From: CAXTSE01 sp964246985
GTDB taxonomy: Bacteria > Actinomycetota > Actinomycetes > Actinomycetales > Microbacteriaceae
Assembly: GCA_964246985.1 (NCBI GenBank)
Contig: CAXTSE010000004.1
Coordinates: forward strand, 62,001 to 126,000
Reading direction: 5' to 3'
DNA: 64,000 nucleotides
This document shows, piece after piece, positions 18,509 through 27,260 of this stretch (within the stretch, counting starts at the first letter, position 1; every line of letters starts with the position of its first letter). A program made the translations under genes and the position numbers. Below the pieces are notes generated by a model. It was given only the letters and a program-made list of their open reading frames with translations. It did not search any database and was not told where the DNA came from.

Positions 18509-19396
18509 GTGGCCGCCCTCCTGCCGCGGGTCAAGTCGCGCCTGTTCATCCACGCGAACAGGCGCAGCACCAACCTGCTCGAGGGGGAGTACGCCGCGAT
18601 CACGGCGGGACGCAGCCTCGACTTCGACGACCTCCGCGAGTACGCGGCAGGCGACGACGTCGACGACATCGACTGGAAGGCGACGGCGCGCACGGGCACG
18701 CCGCTCGTCAAGCGCTACAAGCAGACCCGCCGGCAGGACATCATCCTCGCCGTGGACACCGGCCGCGGCATGGCGGCGACGGCGCAGGGCGGCGAGCCCA
18801 AGCGCGACCTGGCCATCCAGATCGCCGGATCCCTGGGCTACCTCGGGCTCCGGCACGGTGACGCCGTGGGCCTGGTCACCCGGTCGGAGGGTCGCATCCG
18901 GCACCGCCCGCCGCGCTCGAGCGAGGGCTACCTCGAGTCCCTTCTGCGCACCGTGCAGCAGGAGATCTCGCTCGAGGCGCAGCCGAGCGATCCGGTCCAG
19001 CTCGTCACCTATCTCGTGCGCGGCATCCCCAACCGCAGCATCATCGTGATCGTCGGCGACGATGTGGAGCCCGATCCGACCTTGGACGATGCACTCCGCG
19101 GCCTCCGCGAGAAGCACGAGCTGCTCTGGATCACCGTCGCCGACCTCGACCTGGTGCTCGGCGACGGCACCGGCCGCGGGCTGCTCGACGTCGAGGACGG
19201 CAGCCCGATCCCCACCGTCCTCCGCACCGACCGCAAGCTCGCGAAGACGTACGCCGACCGCACCGCCGGGCGCATCAGCGCGCAGCAGACCTACTTCCGG
19301 TCGCGCGGCATCTCGCACTGCCGGGTGACGGATGCGGCGGCCGTCGTGCCGGCGCTCGTCGCGCTCCTCCAGAGGAGGCGCCGTGCCGGCTTCTGA
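18509..19396 (+). CDS. DUF58 domain-containing protein
   Basis: Protein of 295 aa carrying the DUF58 family pattern: GEYAAITAGRSLDFDDLREYAAGDDVDDIDW (read in two stretches near residues 25-55), which often precedes a VWA-like fold. Here the following segment contains AVDTGRGMAA, a partial MIDAS. No membrane helix is seen. The GTG start is the base directly after the moxR TAA stop. DUF58 and MoxR are near-constant neighbours in bacteria, supporting joint action. Confidence 0.9.
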   Translation: MAALLPRVKSRLFIHANRRSTNLLEGEYAAITAGRSLDFDDLREYAAGDDVDDIDWKATARTGTPLVKRYKQTRRQDIILAVDTGRGMAATAQGGEPKRDLAIQIAGSLGYLGLRHGDAVGLVTRSEGRIRHRPPRSSEGYLESLLRTVQQEISLEAQPSDPVQLVTYLVRGIPNRSIIVIVGDDVEPDPTLDDALRGLREKHELLWITVADLDLVLGDGTGRGLLDVEDGSPIPTVLRTDRKLAKTYADRTAGRISAQQTYFRSRGISHCRVTDAAAVVPALVALLQRRRRAGF

Positions 19397-19889
19397 CCCG
19401 CGCGCGTTCGGTCCCATCGACGACTTCTTCCCGCCGCAGAACTACGCCTGGCCGTGGTGGGTCGTGCTGCCGCTCTTCATCGTGCTGCTCGTGCTGTGGC
19501 TGCTCCTGAGCGGACGCTTCGCGAGGATGCGCGGCTGGAAGCGGCGCTCCGGGCCGGTGCCGGCGCCGCGTGATCCGCTGCCCCTCCCCGTCAACGTGCG
19601 GAACCAGGCGATGGCCGACATCTCGCGGGTCGAGGCGCAGGTCGCCTCGGGTGAGCTCACCGCGCGCGACGCCCACATCGAGCTCAGCGGCATCCTGCGC
19701 GAGCTCGCCTTCTTCACGACCCGCTACGACGCCCGGTCGATGACCCCCGAGGAGCTCCGCGCCGTCGGGCTCTCTCGGCTCGCCGACACGGTGTCGACGT
19801 TCTATCCCATCGCCTTCGCCCCGGCCGAGGCCGTCGACGCGAGCGCGGCCATCGCGACGGCCCGAGGGGCGGTGTCCCAGTGGAGCTAG
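19383..19889 (+). CDS. Single-pass membrane protein of MoxR-VWA operon (DUF4381-like position)
   Basis: Small protein of 168 aa: a short N-terminus with PQNYAWPWW, one strong membrane helix (about residues 25-45), a basic stretch, then an alpha-helical cytoplasmic domain. GTG 19383 is picked because AGGAGG lies at 19373-19378, four bases upstream; the longer open frame from 19332 has no such site. It overlaps the DUF58 gene by 14 bp. In comparable operons this slot is occupied by a DUF4381-type protein; that assignment rests on position and topology only. Confidence 0.82.
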   Translation: MPASDPRAFGPIDDFFPPQNYAWPWWVVLPLFIVLLVLWLLLSGRFARMRGWKRRSGPVPAPRDPLPLPVNVRNQAMADISRVEAQVASGELTARDAHIELSGILRELAFFTTRYDARSMTPEELRAVGLSRLADTVSTFYPIAFAPAEAVDASAAIATARGAVSQWS

Positions 19890-20896
19890 TGTTCGTCTGG
19901 ATGCCGCTCGTGATGGCCGGCATCGTCGCCGCCGTCCTCGTGGTGCTGGTCGTCCTGCGTCGGCGCCGCGCGCGCGACGACCAGAACGTCGTGGCAGCTG
20001 CGCACACCGATCGGATGCTGCGGCTGCCCGAGTACAAGAAGGCCTACCGGCGGGTCCTCGTCCAGTTCGGCGCCATGTTCGCGGTCGTGCTGTTCATGCT
20101 CGGGGCGTTCTCGGTCGTGGCGGCGCGCCCCATCACCACCGACGTGGCCGACACCGACCGCGTCAACCGCGACATCGTGCTCTGCCTCGACGTGTCGGGC
20201 TCGATGCTCGAGGCCGATGGCACGGTGCTCGAGCGCTTCCAGGAGCTGGTCGAGCAGTTCCGGGGCGAGCGGATCGCGCTCGTCGTCTGGGACAGCTCCG
20301 CTGCCCAGATCTTCCCGCTGAACGACGACTACCCGTTCGTGCAGGAGCAGCTCGCGAGCGTCGGCGACGAGACCGGAGCCGACATCGGCGACCTCGGCGA
20401 CCTCGCCGGCGGCGACCCCGACGAGAACGTCCCGCTCTACGCAGGCACCGACCTCGGCGACGGCTCGTCCCTCATCGGCGACGGCCTGGCATCCTGCGTG
20501 CTCCGTTTCGACAACCCCGACATCGACAGGTCCCGGACGATCATCCTGGCCACCGACAACGAGCTCGCGGGCACGCCGATCGTGACGCTCGAGGAGGCGA
20601 CCTCGTTCGCCATCGAGCAGGACGTGCGCGTCTACGGCATCGCCCCCGGTGGCATCTTCGGCGGCCTGGCGTCGGACGAGCTGGCCGAGCAGCTCGAGCG
20701 CACCGGGGGAGACCTCTTCAGCCTCTCGGACGCCGACGGCGGCCAGAGCATCGTCGACGAGGTTCTCGACGATCAGGCCACCGCGCTCGAGGGCGTGCCC
20801 GAGCTCGTGGTCACCGACCACCCCGGCTTCCCCTTCGTGCTCGGCGTCCTCGCGCTCTGGGTCGTGGTGTTCCTCGGATGGAGGCTGCGCTCGTGA
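19880..20896 (+). CDS. VWA domain-containing membrane protein 1
   Basis: Protein of 338 aa with N-terminal membrane segments (residues ~3-25 and ~62-85), a von Willebrand A domain and a C-terminal membrane helix (ending near residue 337), the BatA-like plan. The MIDAS metal site is intact: CLDVSGSMLEAD near residue 100, with later TDN-containing loop (LATDNELAG). GTG 19880 overlaps the preceding gene by ten bases. Confidence 0.9.
   Translation: MELVFVWMPLVMAGIVAAVLVVLVVLRRRRARDDQNVVAAAHTDRMLRLPEYKKAYRRVLVQFGAMFAVVLFMLGAFSVVAARPITTDVADTDRVNRDIVLCLDVSGSMLEADGTVLERFQELVEQFRGERIALVVWDSSAAQIFPLNDDYPFVQEQLASVGDETGADIGDLGDLAGGDPDENVPLYAGTDLGDGSSLIGDGLASCVLRFDNPDIDRSRTIILATDNELAGTPIVTLEEATSFAIEQDVRVYGIAPGGIFGGLASDELAEQLERTGGDLFSLSDADGGQSIVDEVLDDQATALEGVPELVVTDHPGFPFVLGVLALWVVVFLGWRLRS
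20880..20884 (+). promoter_or_regulatory. Ribosome binding site deciding start of second VWA gene
   Basis: GGAGG at 20880-20884 lies eight bases before GTG 20893, the ideal spacing, and two bases after the start of the alternative ATG 20878, which it therefore cannot serve. It supports GTG 20893, overlapping the previous stop as GTGA. Confidence 0.65.
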
Positions 20897-21975
20897 TTTT
20901 CGATCCGCTGTTCCCCATCGTGACGATCTGCTGGCTGCTGGTGCCGCCCGCCCTCCTGCTCGGATGGCAGCTCGTGCGGTCCTGCAGGCGCGGCTGGCCG
21001 GCGCGCTGGCAGCCGATCCGCCGCATCGCGGTGCTGCTGCTGCTGGCTGCGGCCGCCGTCGGTCCCGCGGTGCCGGGTGCCTTGACGAAGGTCGTGGTGT
21101 CCGACGTCGACGTGTTCCTCGTGATGGACACGACGACGAGCTCGAACGCCGAGGACTACGGCCCGGACGGCGGCACGCGCCTCGATCAGATGAAGGCGGA
21201 TGCGCGGCTGATCGCCGCTCAGTACGCGGGAGCGCGCTACTCGATCATCACCTTCGACAACGGATCCCTCGTGCGCCTGCCGCTCGTCGCGGATCCGACC
21301 GCCCTCGACTCCGCCCTCGACACCCTCGAGGTCGAGGTCACCCAGTACTCGGGCGGGTCGAGCATCAGCGAGGCCCGCGAGACGCTGCAGAAGCGCCTGA
21401 CGGCGTCGCAGACCGCGCATCCGGAACGCCTGCGGCTCGTCTTCTACTTCGGGGACGGGGAGCAGACCCGCGACAGCGAGCCCGAGTCGTTCAGCGACTC
21501 GCGGGACCTCATCAGCGACGGCGCGGTGCTCGGCTACGGCACGGCGGCGGGCGGTCCGATGCGAGAGAACGACTACGACCAGTACTCCTACTACGGCGAT
21601 CAGGACCCGGAGGGCGGTACCCCGCCTCCGTACGTGGTCGACACCACCCAGTCCGGATCCCCCCGCGCCATCTCGAAGATCGACGAGGACAACCTGACGA
21701 CCGTCGCGAGCGACCTCGGCGTGGGCTACCAGCATCGCGACCCGCAGACCGCGCCGAGCTTCCCCGACATCGAGGATCGCATCGGCGAGGAGATCCTCGT
21801 GCCCGAGGTGGCGATCGCCGCCCGCTACTACTGGGTGCCGATCCTGCCCGCGTTCCTGCTGCTGCTGTGGGATCTGGTGATCGCCGCCCGGCAGATCGGC
21901 GACCTGCGCCGTGCGAAGCCGCGCTCGGGACCCGTCGCGCCCGCGCGTGTGCCGGCCGGACGGGCGGGATCGTGA
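20893..21975 (+). CDS. VWA domain-containing membrane protein 2 (degenerate MIDAS)
   Basis: Protein of about 360 aa with two N-terminal membrane helices, a VWA-like domain and a C-terminal helix near residue 320. The MIDAS core reads VMDTTTSSNAE, i.e. DxTxS instead of DxSxS, and is followed by an acidic insertion, so metal binding may be altered. Start GTG 20893 is supported by the GGAGG described separately; an in-frame ATG at 20878 adds five residues. It is paired with VWA protein 1, as BatA and BatB pair in related operons. Confidence 0.88.
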   Translation: MIFDPLFPIVTICWLLVPPALLLGWQLVRSCRRGWPARWQPIRRIAVLLLLAAAAVGPAVPGALTKVVVSDVDVFLVMDTTTSSNAEDYGPDGGTRLDQMKADARLIAAQYAGARYSIITFDNGSLVRLPLVADPTALDSALDTLEVEVTQYSGGSSISEARETLQKRLTASQTAHPERLRLVFYFGDGEQTRDSEPESFSDSRDLISDGAVLGYGTAAGGPMRENDYDQYSYYGDQDPEGGTPPPYVVDTTQSGSPRAISKIDEDNLTTVASDLGVGYQHRDPQTAPSFPDIEDRIGEEILVPEVAIAARYYWVPILPAFLLLLWDLVIAARQIGDLRRAKPRSGPVAPARVPAGRAGS

Positions 21976-22988
21976 ACGTCCTGAGCAGGTTCCGCGGCGA
22001 CTACGAGCGCGAGGACGCAGTGCCGGCCGAGCGGCTGCCGGCCCGGCGGCGGCGCATGCTGCTGCTGTCGATGATCCTCGTGATCCCGCTCGGCGTCTTC
22101 GCATTCGGCACGGGGCTCAATGTCGCCCTCGCCGCGGGCTCGGTGAACAGCTACAGCGCCGGCGACTACGAGGGCAGCGCGGCATGGGCCCGCGCCAGTG
22201 TGAGCCTGAATCCCTTCGACGCGTACACGCCGCACTACAACCTCGGAACCGCCTACGCCGCCGGCGACCTGCTGCCGGAGGCCGTGCCCGAGCTGCAGGC
22301 CGCCCTCGACGGCGCGCCGAACCCCGAGGCCGCGTGCTTCCCGCGAGCGAATCTCGCGCTCACCCTCGAGCGACTCGGCGACCGCTTCTCGGCCGCCGAG
22401 GACTTCGACGGCGCCATGGACTCCTACCGACAGGCCCTCGAGCTCTGGCGCGAGCAGCCCGACGACGTCTGCTGGGATGACGACCAGTTCCGCGAGAAGG
22501 CGGAGAACAGCATCCCGCGGCTCGAGGAGAAGCTGGCTCAGGCGCAGCAGGACAGCCAGGAGCAGAGCGAGAACGGCACGGGCGAGGATCAGGGCGACGG
22601 ATCGGGCACCGGCGGCGACGGCAGCGGTGGCGATCAGGGCGGCACCGATCCGAGCGACGGCACCGGCGGGTCGGGCGATCAGGGCGATGGAACCGACACC
22701 GGCGACGGCCAGGGCGGCGGCGACGGTACAGACACCGGCCAGGGCGGGGGCGACGGAACCGACACCGGCCAGGGCGGCTCCGGCGGCGACCAGCAGGGCG
22801 GGTCGGGCGGCAGCGGCGGATCCGGGGGCAGCCAGGAGGGCGACTCGGATGGAGACGGCGGCGGCGGCGAGGTGACGAGCGGCACGCTCGGCGACAAGCT
22901 CGACGAGATCCGCGAGCTCGGCGAGCTGTCGGACCGCGAGCGTCAGAACTCCGGCCACAAGCAGGGGCTCAGCGACAAGCCCTGGTAG
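21972..22988 (+). CDS. TPR-like membrane protein with Gly/Asp/Gln-rich tail
   Basis: Last gene of the MoxR operon, 338 aa. A basic N-terminus, one membrane helix (about residues 33-55), then two to three TPR-like helical pairs (PHYNLGTAYAAGDLLPEA; FPRANLALTLERLGD; AMDSYRQALELW). From about residue 190 it changes to a low-complexity Gln/Gly/Asp/Thr-rich tract encoded by degenerate direct repeats, ending in a short charged helix. Similar TPR proteins close BatABC(DE)-type operons. GTG 21972 overlaps the previous stop (GTGA); the longer frame from 20649 is spurious. Confidence 0.87.
   Translation: MNVLSRFRGDYEREDAVPAERLPARRRRMLLLSMILVIPLGVFAFGTGLNVALAAGSVNSYSAGDYEGSAAWARASVSLNPFDAYTPHYNLGTAYAAGDLLPEAVPELQAALDGAPNPEAACFPRANLALTLERLGDRFSAAEDFDGAMDSYRQALELWREQPDDVCWDDDQFREKAENSIPRLEEKLAQAQQDSQEQSENGTGEDQGDGSGTGGDGSGGDQGGTDPSDGTGGSGDQGDGTDTGDGQGGGDGTDTGQGGGDGTDTGQGGSGGDQQGGSGGSGGSGGSQEGDSDGDGGGGEVTSGTLGDKLDEIRELGELSDRERQNSGHKQGLSDKPW
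22683..22778 (+). repeat. Degenerate 30-nt direct repeats in TPR gene
   Basis: Two 30-nt units at 22719-22748 and 22749-22778 differ at a few positions and encode GDGTDTGQGG; a looser 36-nt version precedes them (22683-22718). They explain the Gly-rich tail and could vary in number between strains by slippage. Confidence 0.7.
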
Positions 22989-23011
22989 TGCGGGCCGTTA
23001 AGGTGGGGTAC

Positions 23012-24775
23012 GTGTCCACTCGCATGACCCACCTGTTCGTCCGCACGCTGCGTGAGGATCCGTCCGACGCCGAAGTCGCCAGCCACCGTCTCCTGGTGCG
23101 CGCCGGCTACATCCGCCGTCAGGCTCCGGGGATCTTCGCCTGGCTGCCGCTGGGGCTGAAGGTGCGCCGCAAGGTCGAGGACGTCATCCGCCAGGAGATG
23201 GCGAACGCCGGCGCCCAGGAGGTCCTGTTCCCCGCCCTCCTGCCGCGCGAGCCCTACGAGGCGACGGGCCGCTGGGAGGAGTACGGCGACGGCATCTTCC
23301 GTCTGCAGGACCGCAAGGGCGCCGACTATCTGCTCGCCCCGACCCACGAGGAGGTCTTCACCTTGACGGTGAAGGACCTCTACAACTCCTACAAGGACCT
23401 GCCCCTCTCGATCTACCAGATCCAAGACAAGTACCGCGACGAGGCCCGCCCTCGTGCGGGACTGCTGCGCGGCCGCGAGTTCTCGATGAAGGACGCCTAC
23501 TCGTTCGACTACACCGACGCCGGACTCGACGTGAGCTACCAGAAGCAGCGTGACGCCTACGAGCGCATCTTCACGCGACTCGGGCTCGAGTACGTCATCG
23601 TGCAGGCCGACGCGGGGGCGATGGGCGGATCGCGGAGCGAGGAGTTCCTGCACCCGACGCCCATCGGGGAGGACACCTTCGTGCGCTCGGCGTCGGGTTA
23701 CGCCGCCAACGTCGAGGCCTACACGACCGAGCCCACGGCCGCCGTGCCCTTCGACGACGCGCTGCCCGCCGAGGTGCACGACACCCCTGACACCCCGACG
23801 ATCGCGACGCTCGTCGATGTCGCCAACGCGCAGGTGCCTCGTGCGGACGGTCGCGCGTGGACCGCCGCCGACACCCTGAAGAACGTCGTGCTGGCGCTGA
23901 CCCACCTCGACGGGTCCCGCGAGATCGTCGTGGTCGGCCTGCCCGGCGACCGCGAGGTCGACATGAAGCGTGCGGAGGTGCAGTTCGCGCCGGCCGAGGT
24001 GGAGGCGGCCGTCGATACCGACTTCGCCAAGAACCCGCTCCTGGTCAAGGGCTACATCGGGCCGTGGTCGCCCACCGGCGCCGTGCTCGGCGAGGAGTCG
24101 GCCACCGGCATCCGCTTCCTCCTCGACGCTCGAGTCGCCGACGGAACCGCGTGGATCACCGGGGCGAACAGTGACGGACAGCACGTCTTCGGTCTGGTCG
24201 CCGGTCGGGACTTCACGGCCGATGGCACCGCGGAGGTGGCCGAGGTGCGCGTCGGCGACCCCGCCCCCGACGGCTCAGGGCCGGTCGAGCTCGCGCGCGG
24301 CATGGAGATCGGCCACGTCTTCCAGCTCGGACGGAAGTACGCCGAGGCGCTCGGCCTGAAAGTCCTCGACGAGAACGGCAAGCTGGTGACCGTGACGATG
24401 GGCTCGTACGGCATCGGCGTCACGCGCATCATGGCCGCCATCGCCGAGGCGAACCACGACGAGAAGGGTCTCATCTGGCCTGCCGAGATCGCGCCCTTCG
24501 ACGTGCACGTCATCGCGACCGGTCGCGACCAGGTCGCCTACGACGTGGCCGAGACGCTCGTCGCGGCCCTCGAGATCTCGGGTACGGACGTGCTGTACGA
24601 CGACCGGCCCAAGGTGTCGCCCGGCGTCAAGTTCGGGGACGCCGAACTGCTCGGCGTGCCGACCATCGTCATCGTGGGACGCGGCGCGGCCGACGGCATC
24701 GTCGAGCTGTGGGACCGCCGATCCGGCGAGCGTCGAGAGCTGCCTGTGTCGGAGCTCCCGGCCGCGCTCGGCTGA
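23012..24775 (+). CDS. proS: Prolyl-tRNA synthetase (bacterial type)
   Basis: Class-II aminoacyl-tRNA synthetase charging tRNA-Pro, 587 aa, with the bacterial-type editing insertion. Class-II motif 2 region RDEARPRAGLLRGREFSMKD near residue 145; motif 3 GSYGIGVTRIMAAI near residue 470; C-terminal anticodon-binding domain with the DDRPKVSPGVKFGDAELLG stretch. GTG 23012 is preferred: AGGTGG lies at 23001-23006. An in-frame GTG at 22988 overlaps the previous stop and an ATG at 23024 has no Shine-Dalgarno. Confidence 0.96.
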   Translation: MSTRMTHLFVRTLREDPSDAEVASHRLLVRAGYIRRQAPGIFAWLPLGLKVRRKVEDVIRQEMANAGAQEVLFPALLPREPYEATGRWEEYGDGIFRLQDRKGADYLLAPTHEEVFTLTVKDLYNSYKDLPLSIYQIQDKYRDEARPRAGLLRGREFSMKDAYSFDYTDAGLDVSYQKQRDAYERIFTRLGLEYVIVQADAGAMGGSRSEEFLHPTPIGEDTFVRSASGYAANVEAYTTEPTAAVPFDDALPAEVHDTPDTPTIATLVDVANAQVPRADGRAWTAADTLKNVVLALTHLDGSREIVVVGLPGDREVDMKRAEVQFAPAEVEAAVDTDFAKNPLLVKGYIGPWSPTGAVLGEESATGIRFLLDARVADGTAWITGANSDGQHVFGLVAGRDFTADGTAEVAEVRVGDPAPDGSGPVELARGMEIGHVFQLGRKYAEALGLKVLDENGKLVTVTMGSYGIGVTRIMAAIAEANHDEKGLIWPAEIAPFDVHVIATGRDQVAYDVAETLVAALEISGTDVLYDDRPKVSPGVKFGDAELLGVPTIVIVGRGAADGIVELWDRRSGERRELPVSELPAALG

Positions 24776-24807
24776 TCACGCCGCTCTGCCCCGTCGGCAG
24801 CGACCGC

Positions 24808-24861
24808 GAGGGGGCAGTCGGGGCAGGACCATCCCTCCCCACCGACCGCGGCTGCCCCCTC
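24808..24861. repeat. 10-nt perfect inverted repeat after proS
   Basis: GAGGGGGCAG (24808-24817) and its complement CTGCCCCCTC (24852-24861) are separated by 34 nt that hold further G-rich and C-rich complementary stretches. It sits in the proS to DUF559 gap (24776-24912) and may fold as an extended hairpin. Function unknown; a terminator or RNA structure is possible. Confidence 0.45.
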
Positions 24862-24912
24862 ATCCGCAGGTGGGCGAACGACTCAGCGCCTGAGTGCGCG
24901 CGATAGCACGAT

Positions 24913-25851
24913 GTGCGGATGCCGCGCCTCCGACCGATCGACCCCCACCTTCGAGACATGGTCGTGCTCGCGACCGAGGCACCGGGCCTCGGCCTCACGC
25001 GGGGTCAGCTGCGCTCGTCGGCCGTGGCACACCCGTTCCACGATGTATATCTGATCGGCCCGCAGCCCTCATCGATCCTGGACCGAGCGCGAGCCTTCGA
25101 GCCTCTACTGCGTCCGGGTGATGCGTTCAGCCACACGACGGCGGCCCTGCTCTGGGGCGGCCAGGTGCCGCGTTCGGTCGCGACCGACCCGCGAGTCCAC
25201 GTGATCACGGAGAAAGGGGCTCCCTCCGACCGATTCCGGCGCGCGGGAGTGTGCGGTCACAGGGGATCGGCCTTGCCGATCGTCCTCGCCCATGGACTCC
25301 CCGTCGTCGCCCCGGCCGCGACCTGGCTGCAGATGGCGAGTGTGCTGACCCGCGCCGATCTCATCGCCCTCGGTGACCGGTGGGTGACGCCGCAGGGTGC
25401 GGGGCATCCGGCGCTCACGGGTGTGGGCGACCTTCAGGCGGCTCTCGATGCGAATCCGGGGCGCCGTGGCGCGGCGCGCGCCAGGCAGGCGCTCGCGCTC
25501 GTGCGCGTGGGGCCCCGTTCCCGCATGGAGACGCGTCTGCGGCTGCTGCTGGTCGATGCCGGCTGGCCGGAGCCTGTGATCGCGCCCGCCATGTCGATCG
25601 GCGGGCGAGTGATGCATCCGGATCTGGCCTATCCGCAGTGGCGGCTCGTGCTCGAGTACGAGGGCGACGGTCACCGAAGCGATCCGCTGCAGTGGCGGCG
25701 CGACATCTGGAGACGGGAGGCGTTCGAGTCGGCGGGGCAGCGGGTGGTGCGGGTGCACCGGGACGACATCCGGGCTGAACCCGATGCGTTTCTCGAGCGA
25801 CTGCACGGGATCGTCCGGGTCCGGTCTCTGGAGTTCGCGAAGGGGCACTGA
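24913..25851 (+). CDS. DUF559/PD-(D/E)XK endonuclease-like protein
   Basis: Protein of 312 aa of a type common and multicopy in Actinobacteria. N-terminal helical part (RGQLRSSAVAHPFHDVY) resembles the winged-helix region of AbiEi-like proteins; the C-terminus (about residues 215-290) has the restriction-nuclease-like order HPDLAYP, VLEYEGDGHR, then WRREAFESAGQRVVRV. The Asp and Glu residues fit a PD-(D/E)XK or Vsr-type site, but no activity is shown for this group. GTG 24913 or ATG 24919 may be the start; a stop codon at 24904 limits it. Single gene, ending before a strong terminator. Confidence 0.78.
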   Translation: MRMPRLRPIDPHLRDMVVLATEAPGLGLTRGQLRSSAVAHPFHDVYLIGPQPSSILDRARAFEPLLRPGDAFSHTTAALLWGGQVPRSVATDPRVHVITEKGAPSDRFRRAGVCGHRGSALPIVLAHGLPVVAPAATWLQMASVLTRADLIALGDRWVTPQGAGHPALTGVGDLQAALDANPGRRGAARARQALALVRVGPRSRMETRLRLLLVDAGWPEPVIAPAMSIGGRVMHPDLAYPQWRLVLEYEGDGHRSDPLQWRRDIWRREAFESAGQRVVRVHRDDIRAEPDAFLERLHGIVRVRSLEFAKGH

Positions 25852-25931
25852 GGGCACACGACCGCGGATGCAGCGACCGCCAGTGCCCTCTGACGCGACG
25901 GCGACCATCGGCTGACGGGCCCCCGAACATG

Positions 25932-25971
25932 CAGCCACCGCGCCCGTGCTGACGCACGGGCGCGGTGGCTG
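25932..25971. terminator. Strong bidirectional hairpin terminator
   Basis: A perfect 17-bp stem: CAGCCACCGCGCCCGTG (25932-25948), six-base loop, complement at 25955-25971. It lies between the convergent DUF559-like gene and the glycan locus and probably stops transcription from both sides. It is the only convergent gap in the window wide enough for such an element. Confidence 0.85.
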
Positions 25972-26019
25972 TGAGGTGCAGATGCCGCGAGCGACCCCGA
26001 ATCGCCCGCGACACCTGAT

Positions 26020-27219
26020 CTAGGCGGCCCGCTCGGGAGCGGGCGGGGCGACGCGCGCCGCGCGGACGGAACGTCCGACGCGGAGCGCGGGCGAGACTCG
26101 CGGAGCCAGAGTCGACAGGTCGCCCTGCGCGAGAGGGCTGATCGCCGTGGTGCGCGCCGGGCGGTAGACGATCCGCGAGTGGAAGAGGAACCGGAGCACG
26201 AACGCGGCGGCTAGCGTCGCGCCCTGCGCGAGCACGCTGGGAACCCCCAGCAGCTCGACGAGGAGCGCGAGGAACGGCAGCCGCACCACCGCCTCGAGTG
26301 TGTTGAATCCGACCGAGGCGGCGAACCGCGTGCGGAATCCCCGCCCCTCCTGCCGGAGGTCCTGGAAGACGAAGCGCTCCTGGGCGAAGAAGTTGCCGAG
26401 GATGGTGACGGCAGCTGCGGCGATCGCCGCCGGCACGTATCCCGTGCCGAGGGCGATGAGTCCGGCCATGATCGCGAGGTTCGCGACGGCGCCGACCGCG
26501 CCGATGACCGCGAAGCGCGACAGGCGACCGAACCGCAGCGCGGTCAGCTGGCTCAGGAACCGCATCCCCTGTGCCAGATCGGCCTTGGACGCCCCCGCGA
26601 CGCGCTCGCCGAAGACGAACGGCTCCTCGACCACCCGCATCCGGTGACGCGCGAGGATCTCGAGGAGGATCTTGAACCCGCGCGGCTGCAGCCGGTCGAG
26701 GTCGACGGCCGACCGCCGCACCGCGAAGAAGCCGGTCATGGGGTCGCTGCAGTTGCGGAGCCGGTTGGGGAACATGGCACGAGTGAGGGCGATCGACGCC
26801 GTCGACACGAACCGACGCACCCCGTTCGCCAGTCCGTCGTTCCGGCCGCCCTTGCAGTAGCGCGACGCCACCGCGACGTCGGCGCTGGTCGCCTGAGCGG
26901 AGGTCAGGAGGGTCGGGATCATCTCGGGCGGGTGCTGCAGGTCGCCGTCCATGACGAGGCACCATTCGGCGGTGCTGTCGCGGAGTCCATCGATGACGGC
27001 TCCGCTCAGACCGCCGATCGGCTCGTCGCGGTGGATGAGCCGTACGGGCAGACGGCTCTCCCATGCGACGGCCTGGACGACCTGGGGGGTGTTGTCGGTC
27101 GAGTCGTCGACGAAGAGCACCTCGGCGTCGAGGCCGACGGTCGCCCTCTCGATGCGGCGGACGAGGGGCTCGATGTTGGGGGCTTCGTTGAACGTGGGGA
27201 TGATGACGGTGAGGAGCAC
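26020..27219 (-). CDS. GT2 glycosyltransferase fused to GtrA-like membrane domain
   Basis: About 399 aa. N-terminal GT-A domain of the polyprenyl-phosphate sugar transferase (DPM1-like) type: TVIIPTFNEAPNIEPLV, FVDDSTDNT, DGDLQHPPE, SRYCKGG and SDPMTGFF. From about residue 235 a GtrA-like four-helix membrane domain follows (RFAVIGAVGAVANLAIM; FRTRFAASVGFNTLEAVVRLP), then a basic tail. It probably makes a lipid-linked sugar at the membrane. GTG 27219 is favoured by AAAGGA seven bases upstream; ATG 27249 would add ten residues without such a site. It is the last gene of the glycan locus; its product could feed the GT39 upstream. Confidence 0.88.
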   Translation of the reverse strand: MLLTVIIPTFNEAPNIEPLVRRIERATVGLDAEVLFVDDSTDNTPQVVQAVAWESRLPVRLIHRDEPIGGLSGAVIDGLRDSTAEWCLVMDGDLQHPPEMIPTLLTSAQATSADVAVASRYCKGGRNDGLANGVRRFVSTASIALTRAMFPNRLRNCSDPMTGFFAVRRSAVDLDRLQPRGFKILLEILARHRMRVVEEPFVFGERVAGASKADLAQGMRFLSQLTALRFGRLSRFAVIGAVGAVANLAIMAGLIALGTGYVPAAIAAAAVTILGNFFAQERFVFQDLRQEGRGFRTRFAASVGFNTLEAVVRLPFLALLVELLGVPSVLAQGATLAAAFVLRFLFHSRIVYRPARTTAISPLAQGDLSTLAPRVSPALRVGRSVRAARVAPPAPERAA

Positions 27220-27260
27220 GGGGGGATCCTTTCGGGCGGCGGCGTTCATCAGCTGGGGCG

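Noticed and set aside
22683..22778. Repeats considered as a CRISPR or VNTR array
   Set aside because: They are degenerate coding repeats without unique spacers; kept as a protein-coding repeat.
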